Below are positions 1 through 5,805 of a stretch of 6,029 nt of DNA, piece after piece. Where the stretch lies: contig DCTF01000072.1 of assembly GCA_002329225.1 (NCBI GenBank), positions 18,075 through 24,103 on the forward strand. Reading direction: 5' to 3'. The stretch is from Ruminococcaceae bacterium UBA1447. GTDB taxonomy: Bacteria > Bacillota > Clostridia > Oscillospirales > Acutalibacteraceae. The notes beneath the pieces are model-generated. The model saw nothing but the letters and a program-made list of their open reading frames with translations, was not told the origin of the DNA and made no database searches. Every line of letters starts with the position of its first letter. Within the stretch, counting starts at the first letter, position 1. Both the position numbers and the translations under genes were made by a program.

Positions 1-2
1 AC

Positions 3-119
3 TCTTTTGCACGAATAAACCGCAACGGCGTACTTACCCCCCTTGAGGGCGGCACCGTAACCGTAATAGCCAAAACCGATGAAACCGTTAAGACCTATTA
101 TAAAGTTTTCGTGGGAACC
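3..119 (+). other. Tail of a truncated Big_2-like domain
   Basis: Residues 1-39 carry the second half of a bacterial Ig-like (Big_2) fold: the NRNG turn, the T-P-x-x-G-G-T-V-T-V-I-A strand pair, and a last strand Y-K-V-F-V-G. They join the next domain through LVTG, the same kind of linker as the VTG seen between later domains. The first half lies before the window. This shows that the reading frame is coding well before position 111. Confidence 0.75.
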
Positions 120-3100
120 CTTGTAACCGGTCTTGCTATTGCGGAGGCGCCTAACGTGGCAATACATGTACCTCTTTCCCAGAGTTACAAAAACGCCACG
201 GCTCAACTTACCCCCGTTTTCACTCCGCCCGATGCCACCAACAAAAAAGTGTTCTGGTCTTCCGACTCCGAAGACGTGGCTGTGGACGAAAACGGTGTTG
301 CCTCCCCGACAAGGAACAGGGCATCTTTCGCCACAATTACCGCGACTTCACAGGACGGCGGTTATAAGGCTTCAGTTATAGTATCATTTGCCAACTATCC
401 GGTCACCGGCGTTTCCCTTGATAAGACAAGTCTTAATCTTTTTGAAGGCACATCGGATCAACTTACAGAGTCCATAGAACCCAAAGGCTTTTTGACTATG
501 GGTTCAGCCAGTATTAAAAACGTCTTCTGGACTTCGGCGGACACCTCCATCGCAACGGTCAGCGACGCAGGTGTTGTTACTGCCGTCAGCCCCGGCGATA
601 CAAATATTACAGTTACCACTATTGACGGCTTTAAGACAGCGGTTTGCAGTGTTAAAGTACGGGCTAACAAAGCGGCACTTAACGAGATAATTGATATCGT
701 CGTTCAAGCCGAATTAGATCCGGCAAATCATAATCCCGACGATTTTGAAGTCTTTCTGCAAGCGCTTGAAGCGGCCCTGTTTGTACAGAGCACCGAACTT
801 GCCACTCAAAGGGAGTGCGATGAAGCAGCCCAGTACTTAGCCGTTACTTTTAACGCCCTTAATCAGTACAGACCTCTGCAAGGTATAACCATAACTTTTG
901 ACGGCAGCCCGGCCCCCGAATACAAAACCTACAAGGTCGGCACGGCGGCCAACTACGCCAATCAGTCCTTGCAGTTTTCCTTCACCGTTGAACCGGCTGA
1001 TGCGGACTATAAGTCCGTCACCTGGTCCTCAAGCAACTCCTCCATCGGCGTGGACTCCACCGGCAAGTGTCAGCCCACATCCAACAATCCCTGTTGGTCG
1101 GTTATTACCGTGAGGGCTGAGGACTTTATCGGCAATGTTTATACCGATACCGTGAATGTTGCCTTTGCCCGGGTGCCGGCCACAGGCATTTCCCTTAACC
1201 CCGTTTCAATCCCCAACGCCCTTGTGCATGAAACCCATCAGCTCAACGCAACGGTTGAGCCTGTCGGAACTGTGGGAGTAGGTGCTGCCAGCGTACCGGA
1301 TGTGCAGTGGATCTCAAGTAATCCTTCAGCCGCCACTGTAAACGGTTCCGGACTTGTTACATGCGTAGGCCCCGGCTCCGCCATAATCTATGCTATAACC
1401 CGGGACGGAGGCCACACCGCCGACTGCTCAATAGTTGTCAGCATAAACAAACAGTTTTTGAAGACCGCTCTTGACATGGTCAACGATGCCAACCTCGACT
1501 ACTTAAGATATACTCCCACCACCTGGAACGACTTGTTGGTCGCCCAGCAACACGCACAAGCGGTCTACGATGACCCCGATGCGATTCAGGCCCAAATTGA
1601 CAACGCAACTGCACAACTTAATGCGGCTTATTCGGCGCTCAAGGAATACATCTACATTAACAGTGTAAATATTTGGCACGGCGACAACGTTGCAGGCGAT
1701 TATGTGGCTAAAAAGGTAAGTTTGGCGGGAATTTATACCAATCAAACTATAGACCTTTCCCTGCGAATGAGTCCCCTTGACTCCTACTATGAAAGCATCG
1801 TCTGGTCCTCCGGCAACTCATCCGTAAGCGTCAGTCAGGACGGGGTCTGCAGACCCACCTCAAACAACGCCTGCTGGTCGATTATTACCGTAAAGGTCAT
1901 TACCTACTACGGCCGTGTGGTTACGGACAGCGTATGTGTTTCTTTTGCAAAAAATAATGCCACCCGTGTGGATTTGACCCCCGCGTCCATAAACGCCAGT
2001 ATCGGCAACACTCCGCAAAAAATCACATGTAAGGTTAAGTCCGTGGGAACGGTTACCACTACCGATGCCGATATCCAGACGGTCATCTGGTCCAGTGACA
2101 ATCCGGATGCCGTACCCGTCACCCAGGAGGGGCGCGTTTCCTTTGTCGACTCCGGCTCCGCCACTATAACGGCAACCAGCGTTGATGGAGGAGTTGCAGG
2201 CACATGTCAGGTAGTTGTCAACGGAGATAAGACGGCTTTAGCCGCCGCCATAGCCTATATCGACTCTCTGAATATAAATCCCCAAGACTATGAGTATACA
2301 ACCAGCACCGCATTTACAAATGCCTATAACCATGCCTTAGACGTTTATAACGGGGTGACTTATTCCCAACAGGAAATTGACGATGCTACCGCCGCTCTTT
2401 ACGCTACACATGAGGCTCTGCAGCCCTATGTTCATATGGAGTCCCTCACAATTCTTTACGAGGGCAACCCTGCTCCCAGCCATATCTCCAGAAAAGTTGA
2501 GCTTTGGCAGATATACAAAAATCAGAGCATTCAGCTCAGTCACAGTTTTACCCCTTCCGATGCCATGTATGCCAGCCTTATCTGGGCTTCCAGTGACAGT
2601 TCCCTGGAAGTGGATCAAACCGGAAAGGTAAAACCCACAGCCAACAAGGCCGGGGGTGCTCTGATTACCTTAACCGCTACGGACCACTACGGCAACCAAA
2701 TAACAAGAGGGGTATTTGTGGCCTTCGCCAACTATCCCGTAACAGGTATGACAATTGACAAAACTTCATTAACCGCCACCGTCGGCGATGCACCCGCTAC
2801 AATAACAGCAAGCGTAACGCCGACAGGAGTGCAGGGGGCAAGCGTTAAGAAGATCTACTGGACAACCAGCGATGCCTCCGTAGCCGCTGTCAGTCAGGAC
2901 GGCGTAGTTAGTTATCTGGATGCGGGGCAGTGCACAATCACCGCAACTACCTATGACGGCGGATTTACTAAAACTTGTTCGGTTACCGTGTACGCAAATA
3001 AAACAGCTCTCGTGAACGCCATAAATGCCATTATCGGTTTCAACCCCGATCCCGAGCAATATACTCCCGACAGCTGGGCGGTATTTGCCGCTGCAATGGA

Positions 3101-5750
3101 ACATGCCATTGAGGTGCGGGACACCGTTTTCGCAAAACAGGCTGAGGTTGACAGCGCAAAAGAGAATTTGTTTGCGGCGTTTGACGGGCTTGTAATGTAT
3201 GTGACCATTGATGCCGTGCGGATAACCTACAGCGGCACTATCACAAACGGCTATGTCACAAAAGACGTTCCTCTTGCCAGCACTTATCAAAGTCAGGAAA
3301 TTCAATTGGGCTATGCACTGTTCCCGGCAGACACCACTATGGGCACCATAGCCTGGTCCTCCAACAGCTCATCGATTTCCGTTAATGAAAACGGTTTGTG
3401 CAAACCCACATCAAACAATGCCTGCCACGCCGTTATAACGGTAACTGCCACTGATTACAAAGGTAATGTCCGTACAAACAGCATAAATATTGCCTTTGCC
3501 AACTACCCGGTGACCGGAGTCAGCGTTTCACCCAACTCCATACCGGATGCCGTCGTCGGCGGTTCGGCTACCCTTACGGCTACGGTTTCTCCCACCGGCA
3601 CATTGGGAGTAGGAGCCGCTAATATTAAAGATGTTTTCTGGACCAGTTCCGACCCGGAGGTTGCCTCGGTCAACTCCAACGGCCAGGTTTCTTTCCTTAA
3701 AGCCGGTACCGTTTCAATAATTGCGACCTCGGTCGACGGCGGTTTTGAGGGTGTGTGCACAATTACAATCAGTGCGGACAAAGCTTTGCTTCTCGTCCAG
3801 CTCCAGGCAATTAACAACTTAAATCAGACCGACTACACTCCGGCAAGTTGGCTTGCAATGACGGAAGTTTATAACTCTGCCAATGCAGTATACAACGATC
3901 CGCTGGCATCTCAGGCTCAAACCGATTCGGCTACCGCCAACCTTGCCGCCGCATATGCAAGTCTGGTTAATTATGTGTATGTCAATTCCGCCGCAATAGC
4001 CGTTAACGGCATAAACCAGAACGGTTATGTAATAGTACGTGTACCTCAAGGGTCGGCTTACACCTCGGCAAGCGTCACACTCGGCCTCATAACATCACCG
4101 CAAAACGCCATGTACTCAGGTGTGTTCTGGTCAAGCAATAACCCCGCAATTTCAGTATCACAAAACGGGGTTGCAAAGCCCACTTCAGACGCTCCCTGCT
4201 TTGCCACAGTTACGGCTCTTATCACCGACCATTTCGGCAACACCTACACGGCAAAAGCTGTGGTGGCCTTTGTTAAAGTCGCTGCCGCTTCCATCACGGT
4301 TACCCCGACTGAAATCAACACGGGCATTAACTCCGGAACGGTTCAGCTGACAGCAGAACTCACCGGTGAAAACGGGCTTACCCCCGACTTTCCGGGAATC
4401 GTGTGGAAATCCAGCAACCCCGCCGTGGCCTCCGTAAATCAAAACGGCCTTGTCACCATAGGTATAGGCGGAATGGCAATTATAACCGCCTCCACTCAAA
4501 TCGGCGAGCTTTCCGCAACATGTACAGTTAATGTGGCCCTGGATAAGAGTCAGTTGGCCGCCATCATCAATGCGGTAATGATGGCCAACTATAATCCCCT
4601 GGATTTCACGGCTGCAAGCTATACTGCACTTGCCGATGAGTTGGCAAATGCCCGTGCCGTTTACGCCAGCCCCGCTTCAGATCAGGAGACTGTTGACTCG
4701 GCAACCGCAGCCCTGACTGCGGCGAGAGATGCATTGGTAGCCCGTGTGCGCGTTAACTCCATAGTCATAACCTTCAATGACTCCCCAGCGCCGGACCATA
4801 TCTCTAAAAAAGTTGAACTGTATCAAACTTATCATTCCCAAAGCATCCAACTGGGTGTCGCAGTAAATCCCGCAAATGCGGAACACGAAAACCTCCAGTG
4901 GAATTCAAGCAGTTCTTCCGTTGTGGTTGACCAGACCGGTCTCTGCAAACCGGCGGAAAATAAGGCATGCACCGCTGTTATTACCGTAAGTACGACAGAC
5001 AGTTTCGGTCAAGTATTCACCGACACGGTAACGGTTGCTTTCGCCAACTATCAGGTAACCGGAGTCAGCTTGGATAAAACCGCTCTCACCTTCATGTACG
5101 GTGACGCTCCGCAAACCCTTACCCCTTCAATAGCACCTGCCGGGTTGCCCGGCGGGGTTGCTTCCGCCAGCGTAAAGAGTGTCACCTGGCACTCAAGCAA
5201 CCCGGACGTTGCTACCGTTGACTCCAACGGCACGGTAACCCCCCGGCGCCCGGGCTCTGCGGTAATAACCTGCACCACCAATGACGGCGGCAAACAAGCC
5301 ACCTGTTCCGTCACTGTCAACGGGCCGCAAATCAATGCCGTTGCGGGTTCTTCCGTCACGGTGGACAGAACCAGGAAATATGTCTACGGGGTACCCGAAG
5401 GGACTACGGACCTTTCCGCTTACATAACCAACCCCTACGGTTCACTTGCCTATACTCCTAACCCGCAAGGGCTTGGCACCGGTTCCCGCATAGATGTAGT
5501 TTACAACGGTCAAGTTGTGGATACTTACTACCTCGTTATTTTCGGCGATGCCAACGGCGACGGCAAAGTAAACGGAGAAGACGCCGGTTTTGCCGCCATG
5601 GCAGCCTCCTACATGCTCAGCCTATCCGACATTCAAGTCTTTGCTCTGGACCTGAACAATAACGGGAAGGTAGACAGCAGCGACGCGGCAAAACTTGAGG
5701 ACGCCGGGCTCTTCATTAAACAAATAGACCAGCTTAATCCTTACGCCTGA
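3..5750 (+). CDS. Giant secreted multidomain protein, 5'-partial: Big_2-like/FIVAR repeats with C-terminal type I dockerin
   Basis: The frame is open from the first complete codon at 3 to TGA at 5748-5750, giving 1915 residues (residue number = codon start / 3). The translation upstream of the GTG at 111 already reads as Big_2-like sequence (INRNGVLTPLEGGT), and no Shine-Dalgarno precedes 111, so the true start lies outside the window. Layout: Big_2 tail (1-39); A0 and B0 Ig-like domains (40-219); six units of FIVAR helical module plus two Big_2-type domains (222-1772); a beta-rich domain (1773-1848); a dockerin (1849-1913). Big_2 hallmarks recur throughout: W(S/T)S(S/N), then a short V-x-V strand, a NG turn, and a C-terminal strand ending CSVTV. 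No catalytic motif, LPXTG anchor, SLH domain or membrane segment is visible. The dockerin suggests attachment to a cohesin partner outside the cell. Known relatives with FIVAR and dockerin include large carbohydrate-active toxins of Clostridium perfringens, so an enzyme head upstream is possible. The domain calls are firm; the biological role is inferred. Confidence 0.93.
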   Translation, partial: SFARINRNGVLTPLEGGTVTVIAKTDETVKTYYKVFVGTLVTGLAIAEAPNVAIHVPLSQSYKNATAQLTPVFTPPDATNKKVFWSSDSEDVAVDENGVASPTRNRASFATITATSQDGGYKASVIVSFANYPVTGVSLDKTSLNLFEGTSDQLTESIEPKGFLTMGSASIKNVFWTSADTSIATVSDAGVVTAVSPGDTNITVTTIDGFKTAVCSVKVRANKAALNEIIDIVVQAELDPANHNPDDFEVFLQALEAALFVQSTELATQRECDEAAQYLAVTFNALNQYRPLQGITITFDGSPAPEYKTYKVGTAANYANQSLQFSFTVEPADADYKSVTWSSSNSSIGVDSTGKCQPTSNNPCWSVITVRAEDFIGNVYTDTVNVAFARVPATGISLNPVSIPNALVHETHQLNATVEPVGTVGVGAASVPDVQWISSNPSAATVNGSGLVTCVGPGSAIIYAITRDGGHTADCSIVVSINKQFLKTALDMVNDANLDYLRYTPTTWNDLLVAQQHAQAVYDDPDAIQAQIDNATAQLNAAYSALKEYIYINSVNIWHGDNVAGDYVAKKVSLAGIYTNQTIDLSLRMSPLDSYYESIVWSSGNSSVSVSQDGVCRPTSNNACWSIITVKVITYYGRVVTDSVCVSFAKNNATRVDLTPASINASIGNTPQKITCKVKSVGTVTTTDADIQTVIWSSDNPDAVPVTQEGRVSFVDSGSATITATSVDGGVAGTCQVVVNGDKTALAAAIAYIDSLNINPQDYEYTTSTAFTNAYNHALDVYNGVTYSQQEIDDATAALYATHEALQPYVHMESLTILYEGNPAPSHISRKVELWQIYKNQSIQLSHSFTPSDAMYASLIWASSDSSLEVDQTGKVKPTANKAGGALITLTATDHYGNQITRGVFVAFANYPVTGMTIDKTSLTATVGDAPATITASVTPTGVQGASVKKIYWTTSDASVAAVSQDGVVSYLDAGQCTITATTYDGGFTKTCSVTVYANKTALVNAINAIIGFNPDPEQYTPDSWAVFAAAMEHAIEVRDTVFAKQAEVDSAKENLFAAFDGLVMYVTIDAVRITYSGTITNGYVTKDVPLASTYQSQEIQLGYALFPADTTMGTIAWSSNSSSISVNENGLCKPTSNNACHAVITVTATDYKGNVRTNSINIAFANYPVTGVSVSPNSIPDAVVGGSATLTATVSPTGTLGVGAANIKDVFWTSSDPEVASVNSNGQVSFLKAGTVSIIATSVDGGFEGVCTITISADKALLLVQLQAINNLNQTDYTPASWLAMTEVYNSANAVYNDPLASQAQTDSATANLAAAYASLVNYVYVNSAAIAVNGINQNGYVIVRVPQGSAYTSASVTLGLITSPQNAMYSGVFWSSNNPAISVSQNGVAKPTSDAPCFATVTALITDHFGNTYTAKAVVAFVKVAAASITVTPTEINTGINSGTVQLTAELTGENGLTPDFPGIVWKSSNPAVASVNQNGLVTIGIGGMAIITASTQIGELSATCTVNVALDKSQLAAIINAVMMANYNPLDFTAASYTALADELANARAVYASPASDQETVDSATAALTAARDALVARVRVNSIVITFNDSPAPDHISKKVELYQTYHSQSIQLGVAVNPANAEHENLQWNSSSSSVVVDQTGLCKPAENKACTAVITVSTTDSFGQVFTDTVTVAFANYQVTGVSLDKTALTFMYGDAPQTLTPSIAPAGLPGGVASASVKSVTWHSSNPDVATVDSNGTVTPRRPGSAVITCTTNDGGKQATCSVTVNGPQINAVAGSSVTVDRTRKYVYGVPEGTTDLSAYITNPYGSLAYTPNPQGLGTGSRIDVVYNGQVVDTYYLVIFGDANGDGKVNGEDAGFAAMAASYMLSLSDIQVFALDLNNNGKVDSSDAAKLEDAGLFIKQIDQLNPYA
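120..659 (+). repeat. Leading Ig-like pair A0-B0 (no FIVAR seen in front)
   Basis: A0 (residues 40-136) resembles the A modules of later units: VPLSQSY, a P-x-D-A turn, VFWSSD, DENGVASPT, and the FANYPVTG linker. B0 (137-219) is a standard Big_2 domain beginning VSLDKTSL, with VFWTSAD, ATVSDAG and a final CSVKV. A0 lacks both cysteines found in most A modules. The residues visible before A0 are Big_2-like rather than FIVAR, so the regular F-A-B order may start only after this pair. B0 most resembles B3 and B6, which share its DKT(S/A)L opening. Confidence 0.8.
666..1445 (+). repeat. Repeat unit 1: FIVAR F1 + A1 + Big_2 B1
   Basis: F1 (residues 222-290) opens NKAALNEI and is a degenerate FIVAR module: the usual Y-T-P-x-S-W is replaced by HNPDDF and it carries a cysteine (RECDEA). 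A1 (292-395) has SPAPEY, TWSSSNSS and the cysteine pair in GKCQPTSNNPCW. B1 (396-480) has SIPNALV, GVGAAS, WISSNP and a final strand around DCSIVV. The unit is 780 nt. FIVAR modules are three-helix bundles used as spacers or adhesive modules in large surface proteins. Confidence 0.85.
1446..2225 (+). repeat. Repeat unit 2: FIVAR F2 + A2 + Big_2 B2
   Basis: F2 (residues 482-549) is a typical FIVAR with YTPTTW, AVYDDP and an ATAQLNAAYSAL helix. A2 (550-655) has IVWSSGNSS, SVSQDGVC and the cysteine pair in VCRPTSNNACW. Its exit linker is FAKNNATR instead of FANYPVTG. B2 (656-740) opens with TPASINASI and ends CQVVV. The unit is 780 nt, the same as unit 1. Confidence 0.87.
2226..2996 (+). repeat. 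Repeat unit 3: FIVAR F3 + A3 + Big_2 B3
   Basis: F3 (residues 742-809) opens DKTALAAAI, has INPQD and ATAAL, and has YTTSTAF where other copies have YTPxSW. A3 (810-915) carries NPAPSHISRKVEL, YKNQSIQL and the FANYPVTG linker, but has valine and glycine at the two positions where neighbouring units have cysteines. B3 (916-996) opens TIDKTSLTATVGDAP and ends CSVTV. The unit is 771 nt. Confidence 0.86.
2997..3776 (+). repeat. Repeat unit 4: FIVAR F4 + A4 + Big_2 B4
   Basis: F4 (residues 999-1066) opens NKTALVNAI and has a clear YTPDSW motif. A4 (1067-1172) has AWSSNSSS, NENGLCKPTSNNACH with both cysteines, and the FANYPVTG linker. B4 (1173-1257) has SIPDAVV, GVGAANIKDVFWTSSD and a final strand VCTITI. 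The unit is 780 nt. B4 resembles B1 more than its immediate neighbours. Confidence 0.87.
3777..4541 (+). repeat. Repeat unit 5: FIVAR F5 + A5 + Big_2 B5
   Basis: F5 (residues 1259-1324) has YTPASW, AVYNDP and ATANLAAAYASL, closely echoing F2. A5 (1325-1430) has FWSSNNP, SVSQNGVAKPTSDAPC and the exit linker FVKVAAAS. It keeps only the second of the paired cysteines, with Ala (codon 4173-4175) at the first site. B5 (1431-1512) opens TPTEINTGI, has VWKSSNPAVASV and ends CTVNV. The usual D-G-G before the last strand is replaced by QIGELS. The unit is 765 nt. Confidence 0.86.
4542..5318 (+). repeat. Repeat unit 6: FIVAR F6 + A6 + Big_2 B6
   Basis: F6 (residues 1514-1581) opens DKSQLAAII, has YNPLDFTAASY in place of YTPxSW, and VDSATAAL. 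A6 (1582-1687) has SPAPDHISKKVEL, HSQSIQL, the cysteine pair in LCKPAENKAC and the linker FANYQVTG. B6 (1688-1772) opens VSLDKTALTFMYGDAP, has ASVKSVTWHSSNP and ends CSVTV. A6 and B6 are closest to A3 and B3. This is the last unit before the C-terminal docking region. Confidence 0.87.
5319..5546 (+). other. Small beta-rich domain preceding the dockerin
   Basis: Residues 1773-1848 read as a compact beta domain: SSVTVD, then YVYGVPEGTTDLSAY, then GTGSRIDVVYNGQVVD and TYYLVIFGD running straight into the first dockerin loop. From memory, a domain of this pattern (a Y-x-Y/I-G-x-x-x-G-T segment, a G-T-G-x-x-(I/V) segment, and Y-x-(L/I)-V-I-F-G-D just before the dockerin) recurs in secreted dockerin proteins of gut Bacillota. 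I have no firm family name for it and no function to assign. Confidence 0.6.
5547..5741 (+). other. C-terminal type I dockerin domain
   Basis: Residues 1849-1913 contain two EF-hand-like calcium loops, DANGDGKVNGED (5547-5582) and DLNNNGKVDSSD (5649-5684). Each is followed by a helix (AGFAAMAASYM; AAKLEDAGLFI), which is the duplicated layout of type I dockerins. Loop ligands at positions 1, 3, 5 and 12 are D, N, D, D in the first loop and D, N, N, D in the second. Dockerins bind cohesin modules and tether proteins to a scaffold or the cell surface; no cohesin is encoded in this window. Positions 10 and 11 of the loops, which often contribute to cohesin choice, are GE in the first and SS in the second, so the two halves are not equivalent. 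Confidence 0.9.
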
Positions 5751-5754
5751 CATT

Positions 5755-5798
5755 AAAAAACGGCGGCCGGGTGTTAAAACCCGGCCGCTTGTTTTTTT
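5755..5798. terminator. Bidirectional rho-independent terminator between converging genes
   Basis: A perfect 9-bp GC-rich stem (GCGGCCGGG at 5763-5771 with CCCGGCCGC at 5780-5788) closes an 8-nt loop (5772-5779). Seven T follow at 5792-5798 for the plus strand. Six A at 5755-5760 give a U-tract when read from the minus strand. The hairpin sits just after the TGA of the large gene and before the stop of the opposing gene, so it can end both transcripts. Confidence 0.92.
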
Positions 5799-5805
5799 GA
5801 GTTTT

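Noticed and set aside
1074..1895. Possible recent gene conversion between units 1 and 2 at the PTSNN-x-CW segment (1074-1115 and 1854-1895)
   Set aside because: The two 42-nt stretches match at 34 positions, and most differences fall at third codon positions. That fits protein constraint on an old repeat better than a recent copy event.
2769..3305. Long minus-strand open frame (178 codons) and other antisense frames under the large gene
   Set aside because: They lie wholly inside the repetitive plus-strand coding sequence, have no recognisable domains or ribosome binding sites, and their cysteine-rich, low-quality translations are what the complement of Big_2/FIVAR codons would give.
645..5306. 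A single cysteine in the last strand of every B module (codons 645, 1425, 2205, 2976, 3756, 4521, 5304)
   Set aside because: It is present in all seven copies, but a cysteine in the A-T-C-x-V-T-V strand is common in clostridial Big_2 domains, so it is a family trait and not specific to this protein.
666..5318. CRISPR array or DNA-level tandem repeat
   Set aside because: The ~780-nt periodicity is in the protein domains; copies have diverged at the nucleotide level and there are no short identical repeats with uniform spacers.
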